Source of the DNA: Rugamonas aquatica | GTDB taxonomy: Bacteria; Pseudomonadota; Gammaproteobacteria; Burkholderiales; Burkholderiaceae_D | Direction of reading: 5' to 3' | NCBI RefSeq assembly: GCF_009380215.1 | Contig: NZ_WHUG01000005.1 | Location: 124,001-188,000 of the forward strand | Length of the DNA stretch: 64,000 nucleotides | Part shown: positions 27,866-38,636 of the stretch, one piece after another | How positions within the stretch are numbered: position 1 is the first letter of the stretch | How the letters are laid out: each line of letters begins with the position of its first letter | The notes under the pieces: model-generated | The model's database searches: none | What the model saw: only the letters and a program-made list of their open reading frames with translations | What the model was told of the DNA's origin: nothing | Made by a program: the position numbers and the translations under genes

Positions 27866-29273
27866 CGGTTGCTCCTTGGCTTCTGAGGTTAAACAACCGG
27901 AACAGCGCGCCCAGGCGGCGTTGCGCCTCGGCCGGCGTGGCCCGGTCGTCTAGAAAATATCGGTGGATTTCGGCGATGATGGCGTCGCGGCTGGCTTCAT
28001 CGGTGGCCATGCGGTGCACCAGGCTTGGCGCCTGCACCGCCGCGCCCTGCGCGAAGGTGGTCCAGGAGGCGCGCGCGCAGCTGTCCATCTTGGACACGTC
28101 GGCGTCGCGCCGCACCGGCACCGCGCCCTTCAGCGCATTGAACTCGGCCTGCACCGGCGAGGACACCAGCAGCCGCGCCATCTTTTCCTGCGACGCCATG
28201 TGCCGGTAGTCGCCGGCAAACATTGTCAGCGTATCGACGCTGTACAGATGGTACTTGCCCGTGTCCGGCGCGGTGCCGCAGGCATAGTCGTCGTCCAGCG
28301 CCATGCCGCGTTCGGCCAACTCCGGCTTGGCCCAGTCACCCATAATCATCATCGCGGCCTCGCGGCGCGCGAACTGGCGCACCACTTCCGGCCATGGACG
28401 CTCATCGAGTTGGCCGCTGATCCAGCCCTTGACCACGCGCAGCCGTTCCAGCGCCTCGGCGGTGCGGCGGTCGGCGGCGGCGGCCGGATTGCGGCGCACG
28501 AACAGATCGCGATAAAACTCAGGACCACTTTCGGCCAGCACCAGATTCTCGAACAGCGCGGCGACCTGCCAGGCTTCGCTGCTCTGCGCCAGCGGCACGA
28601 TGCCGGCGGCCTTGAACTTGAGCGCGACGTTCTGGAATTCGGCCCACGTCTGCGGCGGCGCCAGTTTGAGCTGGGCGAACAGCACGCGGTTGTAGTACAG
28701 CGTATTGACGCGGTGGATGCCGAGCGGCGCCGCCACCACGTGCTTGCGGTGCTGGATCAGCGCCTGGATGGTGGGGAACAGGAAGCCGTTCCAGTTGCCC
28801 GCGCTGGCCACGTTGTCGATTTCCAGCAGCAGGCCAAGTTCCGCCCATTCGGCGACGGAGACGCCGATGATCTGCGTGACTTCAGGCGCATCGCCCGCCA
28901 ACACGCGGCTCTTCAACACCTTGCCCGCGCCCAGCCCCGCGCCGCCGGGGATCGCGGCATCCTTCCATTCAAGGCCTTCGTCGGCCATGCGGGAGGCCAG
29001 CACATTGGCGGCCTTGCGTTCGCTGCTGGAGGTCCACCAGTGCAGCACCTGCAGCGTATTGAGCGAAGCGACCGGTGAAGTCGCGCCGGTGGCCGCAGGC
29101 TGCTGCGGCAGTTGCGTGGCCTGGGCCATGGTCAACGCGCCGCAGTTGAACGCGCATGCAGCGGCCAGCAAGCCGAAGGACCAGGCCTTGGCAGGCGGCG
29201 CGCGGCGGGCGGTCGAACGAAATCGTAACCAGTCTGACCACGGCAAGGCTACTTTTTCTGTCGACGCAATCAC
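27837..29273 (-). CDS. Sugar-type extracellular binding protein joined to the two-component pair (GTG start)
   Basis: 478 aa from a GTG start. A hydrophobic segment (about 30-50, AWSFGLLAAACAFNCGALTM) serves as signal sequence after a long charged N-terminus. The mature part has the family 1 solute-binding pattern: LQVLHWWTSSSERKAANVL, GIHRVNTLYYNRVLFAQL, AMMIMGDWAKPELAE, SVDTLTMFAGDYRH. No permease gene follows; instead the response regulator overlaps its end by 29 bases. That suggests it acts as a periplasmic sugar sensor for the kinase, which is inference. It lies 89 bases behind GH20. Confidence 0.88.
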   Translation of the reverse strand: MIASTEKVALPWSDWLRFRSTARRAPPAKAWSFGLLAAACAFNCGALTMAQATQLPQQPAATGATSPVASLNTLQVLHWWTSSSERKAANVLASRMADEGLEWKDAAIPGGAGLGAGKVLKSRVLAGDAPEVTQIIGVSVAEWAELGLLLEIDNVASAGNWNGFLFPTIQALIQHRKHVVAAPLGIHRVNTLYYNRVLFAQLKLAPPQTWAEFQNVALKFKAAGIVPLAQSSEAWQVAALFENLVLAESGPEFYRDLFVRRNPAAAADRRTAEALERLRVVKGWISGQLDERPWPEVVRQFARREAAMMIMGDWAKPELAERGMALDDDYACGTAPDTGKYHLYSVDTLTMFAGDYRHMASQEKMARLLVSSPVQAEFNALKGAVPVRRDADVSKMDSCARASWTTFAQGAAVQAPSLVHRMATDEASRDAIIAEIHRYFLDDRATPAEAQRRLGALFRLFNLRSQGATGAQDTDRRR

Positions 29274-29362
29274 TCGTTATCCCGAATAAAACAGTGCCAC
29301 GATTATAACGGAGAAGGTAGCCTCCGGGATGAATTGGTATGCTTTGCGCGCGCCCTCCCCGC

Positions 29363-31972
29363 TCAAGGGTTGTCGATGCGCGACACCACGCCCGGCCTGC
29401 CGTTGCGGCCGAACGCGGCGACCTTGATCTGGCCCTTGTCCGATATGGGTCCGTCAACTGGTTTGCTAGTGGTATTCGGTTCACTGCCATCACTGGTGTA
29501 GCGCATCGCGATACCCGGCAGGACGTGGTTGACCAGCACCTTGCCGTTATCGACCACCAGCCCGGGAGGCGCGATGCGGTAATCGACGCCGGTGCGTTCC
29601 AGGTCCAGGCGCGGCAGCACGCGCTGGCTCAACGTGTTGACGAAGCCGGACCATGCGGTGCGGTGCAGCGCGGCGGCTTTGGCGGCGTCGGTCTCCGTGG
29701 CCCAGGCGGGATCGGGCGCCCATGAACGCTCGGCCATCGCCAGCAGGCGTGGCATGACGAGGTAATCCATGCGCTCCGTCGTGCGTACGGTTTCGGTGAA
29801 CAGCGTCGCCTCCAGCCCGCGTATGCGGCGCTTGCCGTAGTCGGTCAGGGCGTCCTTGCCGACCAGCGGCAGATTGGCGTTCTTCAGGTAGTCCAGCGGG
29901 ATGAAGTCGTAGACCGTATCCAGTTCGACGTAGTCGCCCCAGTTCACGCCCGGCTCTTCGGGATTGGCGTTGTAGGCCATGTCCATGTACATCTTCGTCA
30001 CCGGCGCCAGCACGATGTCGTAACCGGCGTTGGCGAGGCGATAGGCGAAGTCCTCGGCGCCCTCGGTGTTGTTCCAGACGTAGGCGCTGAAGCCGCGCTG
30101 CGTGAAGCGTGGATTGGGGATCAGTTTATGCTCGCCGCGCACCTTGGTGGCGCGGGCCGCCATCTCTTCCCAGCCCGACGCATACAGGCCGTGCTTGCGC
30201 AGGATGGCGTCGACGCGGTCGTAGAAGTAGTCCCACAGTTCGGCGGTGCTTTCCAGTTTTTTCTTCTGCATGACAGCGCGGCTGGCGGGCGACTGCTCCC
30301 ACGCGCCGCTCGGCAGCTCGTCGCCGCCGACGTGGATGGTGTGCAGCGGTGCACCGGCCTCCTTGTGCATCGCCACGACCTGCGCGATGACATGGTCGAT
30401 GAAGGTGAAGCTGGATTCCAGGCCGGGATTGATGACGTGGTCGTTGTACAGCTGCGGCGATTTGTAGACCGACTTGTCGGCGAAATCGTTGAGCAGGTAC
30501 TTGGCGGCGTCGCTCTTGCCTGCGGCTTTCATGCGGTGGTAGCGGGACTCCATCGCCTTGACGGCGGCGCGGGCGTGACCCGGCATTTCGATTTCGGGAA
30601 TCACCTCGATATGGCGGGCGGCGGCGTAGCGCAGGATCTCGATGTATTCGGCGCGGGTGTAGTAGCCGGTGCCGCTGGCGTCGGCCGGATTGGGACCGGA
30701 GCCGTAGGCCGGTTGCAGGCGCACGCCCGGTTCCGCGCTGTGGCCGCGTACTGCGCCGATGGTGGTCAGCTCGGGCAGGCCGGCGATCTCCAGCCGCCAG
30801 CCTTCGTCTTCGGTCAGGTGGAAGTGGAATTTATTGAGCTTGTAGCGGGCCATCAGGTCCAGCAGCTTGAATACGGTCTGCTTGGTGTGGAAGTTGCGGC
30901 CGACATCCAGCTGGAAGCCGCGATACTCGAAGCGCGGCGCGTCGGTGATGGTCAGTTCCGGCAGTTCGATGCCGGCAGCGTCACTGCCCGGCAGCGGCAG
31001 CAGGTCGCGCAGCGATTGCAGACCGTAAGCCACGCCGGCGGCGCTGTTGCCGACGATGTCGATGCCGCTGCCGGCCTTGATCGTCAGTGTGTAGGCTTCC
31101 GGCGACGTGGAGCCAGGGACGGTGCCCACGCTCAGGCGCAGCGCGGCAGCGCCGGCGCTGCTGGCTGGCAGACCGGCCGCGAACAGCGAACGCGCAAACG
31201 CCGCTTCGGTCTTCAGCGCGGCCGGTGCGGAGATACTCGGCAACGCGGCCAGTTTCAGTTTGCCGCCGCCGGTCTCCAGATGCTGCGGCGTCGGGAACAC
31301 CGGCGGCAGCGCGGCGGCCGGCAGCCAGTCGGCATTGGCGTTGCGGCGATAAATGTCCTGCACGATGACGACAGGCTTGGCGCCGCTGCTGCCCTTGTCC
31401 AGCTGCTCCGGACGCGTGACCGGTAGCAGCTGATAATCGGCGATGGCCTGGCCGACATCCGGCGCATCATCGTAGACCAGGTAAGGCCCGGCCGGCGCCT
31501 TGGCAAGCTTGATGACCAGGTCCGGATGGTTGTAAGCGATATTCAGCGTTTGCCCGGCAGGCACGCCAGCGAAGCCCGGTGCAGGACGAATGCGGAACAG
31601 ATTGCCGGCAACCTGCTCCAGCACCAGCTTGCCCTCCAGCGGCCCGGTCGACACGCCGTCCATGACATTGAAGTACAGCGACCAGCCCCGCGCAGGCAAA
31701 GGCTGCTGGCCAACGTTGGACAGGATGAACCGCGCCTGTGTTCCACCGCCTGGCGACTCGGGCGTGAACACATTGCGCACTAGCTCCCAGCGCAGACGAA
31801 GCTGCGCGCCGCTGGCATATCGCTCCAACACGCCCCGGGCCGCCGGCGCCTTCACTTCCGGCGCTGCATACGCCACCTGCACCAGCGAGCCGCCCGCCAT
31901 CGCCACCATCAGCCACGACGCCAAAACGAAACCACCGCACTTGCTCTGCTTACGCATTCGATTCCTCTTCAT
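29363..31972 (-). CDS. GH20 beta-N-acetylhexosaminidase
   Basis: Removes terminal GlcNAc or GalNAc from glycans, probably in the periplasm or outside. 869 aa: signal peptide (to about residue 36), a chitobiase-type N-terminal carbohydrate-binding domain (LRLRWELVRNVFTPESPGGG), the GH20b domain, the catalytic barrel with TIHVGGDELPSGAW (catalytic Asp-Glu at 551-552), FHFHLTEDEGWRLEI, and a C-terminal Ig-like domain ending NGRPGVVSRID. The ATG directly abuts the stop of the TonB receptor upstream (TAAATG), so translation is coupled. Confidence 0.96.
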   Translation of the reverse strand: MKRNRMRKQSKCGGFVLASWLMVAMAGGSLVQVAYAAPEVKAPAARGVLERYASGAQLRLRWELVRNVFTPESPGGGTQARFILSNVGQQPLPARGWSLYFNVMDGVSTGPLEGKLVLEQVAGNLFRIRPAPGFAGVPAGQTLNIAYNHPDLVIKLAKAPAGPYLVYDDAPDVGQAIADYQLLPVTRPEQLDKGSSGAKPVVIVQDIYRRNANADWLPAAALPPVFPTPQHLETGGGKLKLAALPSISAPAALKTEAAFARSLFAAGLPASSAGAAALRLSVGTVPGSTSPEAYTLTIKAGSGIDIVGNSAAGVAYGLQSLRDLLPLPGSDAAGIELPELTITDAPRFEYRGFQLDVGRNFHTKQTVFKLLDLMARYKLNKFHFHLTEDEGWRLEIAGLPELTTIGAVRGHSAEPGVRLQPAYGSGPNPADASGTGYYTRAEYIEILRYAAARHIEVIPEIEMPGHARAAVKAMESRYHRMKAAGKSDAAKYLLNDFADKSVYKSPQLYNDHVINPGLESSFTFIDHVIAQVVAMHKEAGAPLHTIHVGGDELPSGAWEQSPASRAVMQKKKLESTAELWDYFYDRVDAILRKHGLYASGWEEMAARATKVRGEHKLIPNPRFTQRGFSAYVWNNTEGAEDFAYRLANAGYDIVLAPVTKMYMDMAYNANPEEPGVNWGDYVELDTVYDFIPLDYLKNANLPLVGKDALTDYGKRRIRGLEATLFTETVRTTERMDYLVMPRLLAMAERSWAPDPAWATETDAAKAAALHRTAWSGFVNTLSQRVLPRLDLERTGVDYRIAPPGLVVDNGKVLVNHVLPGIAMRYTSDGSEPNTTSKPVDGPISDKGQIKVAAFGRNGRPGVVSRIDNP

Positions 31973-34654
31973 TTACCAGGTCGCGCCAAAACGGATGCCG
32001 TAGATGCGCGGGTCGTTATAGGATGCCGTCACATAGCCCGGGTCCACCACGCTGGCGTAGTTCTTCGCGAGCGTCTGGCCCCAGTTTTTCACATAAGCCT
32101 CCAGATGCCATTTGCCGTTCGGCGAAACCAGCTTGAGCGCCGCGTCGACCGTGGTGTAGGCCTTCTGTGCATCCGAGATGTGGGGATTATCCAGATTCCG
32201 CAGCGAGAAGTACATCTTGTCCTGCCAGCGTGCCGAAATCCACGGCGTCAGCGTGTACTCGCCAATCTCGAAGTCCTGCGACGCGTTCAGGTTCAGCGTA
32301 TTGGCCGGCGCATACGGCAGACGGTTGCCCGCGATATTCAGCGGGAATTTACCGGCGAACAGCGGATCCGTTCCTTCGTACGCCACGCAAGGCGGAGCGC
32401 CGTACTTCTCGCGGATATTACAGCTGATCGAGCTGTCCTCGCTGTAGGTTGGATAGGACTTGATGACCGCCTTCAAGTGCGAATACGAATAGCCGATGTG
32501 CGAGCCGGGCCAGGGCTTGTACTCGCCCTCGATCTCCAGGCCCGAGATATTCGCCTGCGCCGCATTCTGCGTGCCGTAAATGACCACGCTGTCGCAGTAA
32601 GGATTGGTGACGGTGCACGGCACCTTCGGTATGATCTTGCCGACTGTGACGCCGCCGGTCAACTGCATGTCCTTGTAGCGGCTGTAGAACGCCGTGGCCG
32701 AGAAGGTCAGCTTGTTGTTCAGCAGCCGGCCCTTGTACCCCAGCTCGAAGTTGGTCAGCGTCTCCGGATTCCACGGCATGTTGGTGTAGTGCGGTCCCGG
32801 CGTCATGCCGGCGCAATTGCCGTTCAAGCCGGTGCGGCAAATGTCCTCCTTGTCGCTGAAGCCACCGGCCTTGTAGCCGGTCGACAGCGAAGTGTAGACA
32901 AGGTCACGCGGCGTCAGTTGGCGGCTCAGGCCCAGGCGCCAGGTGAACTTCTTCCACGAGGCCGAATCGTCGCTGACCACCGGATGGATGGACGAATCGA
33001 AACCGCCGGCGCCGTAGTAGCCGCCCATGCCAGGCTTCAGGTCCGAGCTGTTGAACGGGACGAAGCCCGGCGTTCCCGGCGTGCCGGGATTGTGCAATCC
33101 CTTGAAGTAGATAGCCGGATCGTCCGAGAACGCCGTGTCCCAGTACTGGCCGCCGACATCCTTGCGGGTATCGCGGGTCATGCGGCCGCCCACGGTCAGG
33201 TTCCAGGTCGGCGCGAATTCCCAATCGGCCTGCGCGAAGATGGCCTTGGAATCGGACTGGCGGTCGGCCTGGTGATAGAAGTACGACTCGGCCGGGAAGC
33301 CGTAGGTGCCCCACGATGCGCCCAGGTAGTCCTGCGCGTAGTCGATCATGTTCTTCTCGTGCATCCAGAACAGGCCTGCCACGTAGCGCAGGCGGTCGTA
33401 CTTGCCGCGCAGTTGCAGCTCATGGACGGTGGAGACGTACTTCGAAGCCGTGGTGTACGTGGCGAAGTCGTTGAACGGCGACGTGCCGGGCCGCGTGGCC
33501 AGCTCGCTCTCGATAGGCTGATAGCCACTGTCGCTGTCCTGGATCTCGCGCCGCTTCTGGCTCGACCAGGAAGCGTTGTACTCAATGGTGGTGGATGGGC
33601 TCAAGTCCCATGCCAGGCTGCTGCGCACGGTGTCGATGGTCATGTCCATCACGCCCGGCACGTTGACCTTCACGTCCCACTGCCCGCCGGTGCAGGCGTA
33701 CGGCGTGCCGGCCGCCTGTTCGCAGTCCTTGATCGGCAGGTCGCCCGCGCCGTTGTTCTGGTACTTCTCATACGTCAGGCGCCAGTCCAGGTCGGGGCGG
33801 ATTTTCCAGCGCGCCTGCAAGCGCGCCGCGTATTCGTCCTTATTGGTGTAGAACTTGTCCGCGCCAACCTTCTGGTTGAAGCGCTGATCGACATCCGGAA
33901 TGATGTTACCGGCGGCGTCACGCGCAGGCACGATGCCCAGCGCCGGGAAGTTCGCCGCATAGAAGTCCTGCTGCTGGTTGATGTAGCCATCGCGCTTGAT
34001 CTTCATCGCCGTCACGCGCAGCGCGAAGTTGTCGCTGACAGGGATGTTCTGCACCGCCGATATCTGGCGTCCACGGTAGTTGCTCACATCCGTCTCGACG
34101 GTGCCGTAGCTGCTGCCGAATTCCGGCTTGGCCGGGATGATGTTGATACTGCCGCCGGTCGAATTGCGACCGAACAGCGTGCCCTGCGGGCCACGCAGCA
34201 CCTCGACCTGATCCAGGTCGAACATCAGCGCTAGCGCAGCCTGGGGACGCGGCTGATACAGGCCCGCCACGTGCAGGCCGACGGCCGGATTGCCGATCTC
34301 CGTGAAGTCGGAGCTGCTCACGCCCCGGATCGCGATCTGCACCCCGCCGCTGCCATCGTTCGACGTACCCAGTTGCAGATTGGGGATCTGGCCACTCAAG
34401 CCGCGCACGTCGGTGATGCCATCGCGGCTCAAGGCCTCTTGCGTCACCGCCGTCACCGCCACCGGTGTCTTCAGCAGCGACGTGGAATGGCGCGTCGCCG
34501 TGACCTTGACCTCCGCCACCTGATCCTTGGTGGCGATGGCCGAAGTATCGCCACCATCCTGCTGCTGCGCCGCCGCGCCGCCGGCCATACCCGCGCAGAC
34601 GCTGGCGATGGCGAGACTCATTAACTTTTTATTGGTACTGTAATGCGACATCAT
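31973..34654 (-). CDS. TonB-dependent receptor (glycan uptake, first of tandem pair)
   Basis: 893 aa, signal peptide ending in GGAAAQQ, a plug domain (TPVAVTAVTQEALSRDGITD, VEVLRGPQGTLFGRNSTGGS) and a 22-strand barrel ending in the aromatic residue of RFGATW. The class resembles receptors of sphingomonads and other polymer degraders. The sugar cluster around it suggests import of an oligosaccharide rather than iron. A Cys-rich loop (CEQAAGTPYACTGG, CTVTNPYCDS) is seen in extracellular regions. Confidence 0.93.
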   Translation of the reverse strand: MMSHYSTNKKLMSLAIASVCAGMAGGAAAQQQDGGDTSAIATKDQVAEVKVTATRHSTSLLKTPVAVTAVTQEALSRDGITDVRGLSGQIPNLQLGTSNDGSGGVQIAIRGVSSSDFTEIGNPAVGLHVAGLYQPRPQAALALMFDLDQVEVLRGPQGTLFGRNSTGGSINIIPAKPEFGSSYGTVETDVSNYRGRQISAVQNIPVSDNFALRVTAMKIKRDGYINQQQDFYAANFPALGIVPARDAAGNIIPDVDQRFNQKVGADKFYTNKDEYAARLQARWKIRPDLDWRLTYEKYQNNGAGDLPIKDCEQAAGTPYACTGGQWDVKVNVPGVMDMTIDTVRSSLAWDLSPSTTIEYNASWSSQKRREIQDSDSGYQPIESELATRPGTSPFNDFATYTTASKYVSTVHELQLRGKYDRLRYVAGLFWMHEKNMIDYAQDYLGASWGTYGFPAESYFYHQADRQSDSKAIFAQADWEFAPTWNLTVGGRMTRDTRKDVGGQYWDTAFSDDPAIYFKGLHNPGTPGTPGFVPFNSSDLKPGMGGYYGAGGFDSSIHPVVSDDSASWKKFTWRLGLSRQLTPRDLVYTSLSTGYKAGGFSDKEDICRTGLNGNCAGMTPGPHYTNMPWNPETLTNFELGYKGRLLNNKLTFSATAFYSRYKDMQLTGGVTVGKIIPKVPCTVTNPYCDSVVIYGTQNAAQANISGLEIEGEYKPWPGSHIGYSYSHLKAVIKSYPTYSEDSSISCNIREKYGAPPCVAYEGTDPLFAGKFPLNIAGNRLPYAPANTLNLNASQDFEIGEYTLTPWISARWQDKMYFSLRNLDNPHISDAQKAYTTVDAALKLVSPNGKWHLEAYVKNWGQTLAKNYASVVDPGYVTASYNDPRIYGIRFGATW

Positions 34655-34714
34655 TGCTCTCCCGATTAAAACGTTATTTATCCCGCCATCTACCCAGCAT
34701 TACGCTCAGCTTTT

Positions 34715-37348
34715 TTAGAACTTGGCTTTCAAGCCAACGCTGTAGCGCGCACCGTTTTCATACACACCTACCGGCAAACCATCCGTGGTATTGGTGCGGA
34801 TGACTTCATTGGTGATGTTCACAGCCGTGAAGTACAGGCTGACCTTAGGCGTGATATCCCAGCTGGCCGACGCATCCCACTGGCCGTAGGCGCTGGTGAC
34901 ATCCTGGCCGCCTTCATCCAGCGCACCGTAAGCCTTGGAGCGGTAGTTATACGACAGCCGCGCGCTGTAGCCGTTCTTCTCGAAGAAACCGGTGATGTTG
35001 GCCTGGTTGCGCGAGTTGCCGACCACGTTCAGCTTCACGCCGCCCGCATTGGCGCCGGTCTTGGCGTCGGTGTAGGTGTAGTTGACGATGGCGCCGAAGC
35101 CGCTGCTGAAGGCTTGCTGCCATTGCAGTTCCAGGCCGTTGACCGTTTCGCCGTTGTTGGCGTTATACGGACGAGTCACCGGACGCATCACACCCGCCAC
35201 GTTTTCCTGCGTCGTTTGCGTGTAGATGAAGGTATCCAGCTTCTTCGCAAACAAGGTCGCCGACAGCAGCGACGCATCGGCGTAGTACCACTCGGCGCCG
35301 ATCTCCGCCTGGTTGGCGTGGTAAGGCTTGAGCAGCGGATTGCCGGAGGTGGCGGCGTTGGTGGTGCCGCTGATTTCCGTACTGGCGCTCAAATCGCTGT
35401 AGGTGTTACGCGCCATCACACGCGCCACTGCGCCGCGCACCAGCAAGTCCTTGTTGACGGTGTAGACCGCGTTCAGGTTAGGAAGCACGTCGGTGTAGCT
35501 GCGGCTGACGTTGGCCAGCGTGTAATTGCTGCTGCCCGTCACAGGCTGGAAGGCCTCGGAGTTCTGGTCGGTCTTGACGATGCGGGCGCCGAAGTCGCCG
35601 CGCCATTGGCCGAAGGCGAAGTCCGCGCGCGCATAGGTCGCGTAGATTTTCTCCTTGATCTTGTAGTACTCGCCGATCGCCTCCGCGTAGACCATGCCCT
35701 TGTCGTACATAGGGAAGCCCTTGGAATAGGCCAGGCCATCGTCCACCCACGCATACTGGGTCAGCGAGCCTGGATTGGCGGCCTTCTGGCTCAACAGCGG
35801 CGAGGCACCGGTCGACAGGTCGGCCAGCGAGAACGACTGCCAGCCCGCGTTGCCAGGACCGTCGGTGCCGATGGTGCGATGGTTCTGCACCGTGGTATCG
35901 CGGAACTTGGCGCCCACCTTCACCGACTTGAGGAAGCCGTTGTTCAGGTCCAGCGTCAGGTCGCCCTGCGCGTAGTTCTCCTTGGTCTCCATGCGGCGTA
36001 TCCAGTCGCGGGAGCTTTGCAAAGTGAGCTTGCTCGCGTCGAGCGGATTGATGTCCAGGTACTTGACCTCATAGGTGTCCGGCGCGATGTTGAAGGTGGT
36101 GCGGGTATCGCCGACGAACCAGAAATTGCGGTCATGGTCGCTGCCGCCGGAGCCCTTGGTGGTGCCGGCCTGGCCGTGGAATTTCCAGTTATCGGCGTCA
36201 TAGGTACCTTCCAGGTCCAGCACTTCCGACTTCACGTAGGACTGGCGGAAGATAGGCTCGAACGACACGCCGCCCGTCGGGCCGACAGTGCCGCCGACCA
36301 GCGCCTTGGTGCCGTCCGAGGTGGTGATGAACTTCGGATTGGCAACGGTGATGGAGTTGGTCTTCTTGTCCACCAGGCCGCCCGCTTCCCACAGGTAGTT
36401 CTGGTTGCTGTTGTCCATGCTCATATCCGAGTTCATGTAGTTCAGCGAGAGGTCGGTGTTGGCGTTCGGGCGGGCCTGCAGCGTGATGTCGCCGGTGGTA
36501 CGCTTGCGGTCCTGGCGGAAGATGGCCGAGCCGCCGCCCCACGACGCATAAGCACCCGGCGTGACGACGCCGTTCTGATCGACGATGTTGTACTTGGTCG
36601 AATCGGTGAAGTTTTCCAGACCGTCGCGGCGCATGGTGCGTTGCTGGCGGCTCAGCGCGACCAGTGCGCCGAAGGTCTTCTGCTCATTGGTCCAGCTCAG
36701 CAAACCGGAAAGCTGTGGGTCGGTCTTCTTCGGCAGCTTGCTGTAAGTCGCTTCCGCCGACACCTGCGCCACCAGTGGCTTCAACTGGAATGGCTTGCGG
36801 GTCTTGACGATGACCAGGCCACCGATGCTGCCCTCATCCAGATCGGCCGACGGGCTTTTGTACACGTCGATGCTGCCCACCAGCTCCGATGCCAGGATGT
36901 CGTAGTTGAAGCCACGGCTCTGCGAATCGTTCTTCCACCAATAGCCGGAAGCGACGGCCTGGCCGTTCAACTGCGTCAGGTTCAGGTTCTTGTCGGTGCC
37001 GCGCACGAAGATGTCGCGGCCCTCGCCCCAGGTGCGGTCCACGGAGATGCCCGGCACGCGCTGCAGCGAGTCGGCCACGTTCTTGTCGGGGAACTTGCCG
37101 ACTTCCTCGGCAGTCACGGTATCGATGACGTTGCCGGAGTCGCGCTTCTCGGCCAGATTGCGCTTCAGACGTTCACGGATGCCGCGCACCTCAACGGTTG
37201 CGGTGTCGCCAGCGGGTACCACGTCGCTGGCCTGCGCCGCTTCGGCCGCAACTGGATCGGCTGCATAAGCATGGTGCGCAAAGCCGCCGCTCAGCGCCAA
37301 CGCGATCAAGTTAGGTAGTAGTTTTTTCTTAAATACCGGCTTAGTCAT
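34715..37348 (-). CDS. TonB-dependent receptor, Xanthomonas-Caulobacter carbohydrate type
   Basis: 877 aa with signal peptide ending HHAYA. The plug holds IDTVTAEEVGKFPDKNVADS and LQRVPGISVDR, the signature of the TIGR01782 receptor group, which is mostly linked to carbohydrate uptake. The barrel ends with GLKAKF. AAGGAG stands 8 bases before the ATG. It follows the ABC ATPase by 38 bases and precedes the other receptor by 60. Confidence 0.95.
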   Translation of the reverse strand: MTKPVFKKKLLPNLIALALSGGFAHHAYAADPVAAEAAQASDVVPAGDTATVEVRGIRERLKRNLAEKRDSGNVIDTVTAEEVGKFPDKNVADSLQRVPGISVDRTWGEGRDIFVRGTDKNLNLTQLNGQAVASGYWWKNDSQSRGFNYDILASELVGSIDVYKSPSADLDEGSIGGLVIVKTRKPFQLKPLVAQVSAEATYSKLPKKTDPQLSGLLSWTNEQKTFGALVALSRQQRTMRRDGLENFTDSTKYNIVDQNGVVTPGAYASWGGGSAIFRQDRKRTTGDITLQARPNANTDLSLNYMNSDMSMDNSNQNYLWEAGGLVDKKTNSITVANPKFITTSDGTKALVGGTVGPTGGVSFEPIFRQSYVKSEVLDLEGTYDADNWKFHGQAGTTKGSGGSDHDRNFWFVGDTRTTFNIAPDTYEVKYLDINPLDASKLTLQSSRDWIRRMETKENYAQGDLTLDLNNGFLKSVKVGAKFRDTTVQNHRTIGTDGPGNAGWQSFSLADLSTGASPLLSQKAANPGSLTQYAWVDDGLAYSKGFPMYDKGMVYAEAIGEYYKIKEKIYATYARADFAFGQWRGDFGARIVKTDQNSEAFQPVTGSSNYTLANVSRSYTDVLPNLNAVYTVNKDLLVRGAVARVMARNTYSDLSASTEISGTTNAATSGNPLLKPYHANQAEIGAEWYYADASLLSATLFAKKLDTFIYTQTTQENVAGVMRPVTRPYNANNGETVNGLELQWQQAFSSGFGAIVNYTYTDAKTGANAGGVKLNVVGNSRNQANITGFFEKNGYSARLSYNYRSKAYGALDEGGQDVTSAYGQWDASASWDITPKVSLYFTAVNITNEVIRTNTTDGLPVGVYENGARYSVGLKAKF

Positions 37349-37386
37349 TCAATTCTCCTTGTTTGAAAATGTGAACCGCATAGACC

Positions 37387-38526
<1,140 letters not shown>

Positions 38527-38553
38527 TACATTCCTCTTTCGAATCAAGTCTGT

Positions 38554-38631
38554 GTCGTTCCCGCGCAGGCGGGAACCCATAGAACGCATACAATCACGCT
38601 CAGCATGGATTCCCGCTTTCGCGGGAATGAC
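38554..38631. repeat. 78-bp palindromic repeat element, copy 2
   Basis: Same length and layout as the copy at 23086-23163; the right 26 bases are identical and about 11 of 78 positions differ. It lies inside the operon, 5 bases behind the permease stop and 27 before the ATPase start, where such hairpins can protect upstream mRNA from 3' decay. Confidence 0.85.
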
Positions 38632-38636
38632 GGAAG

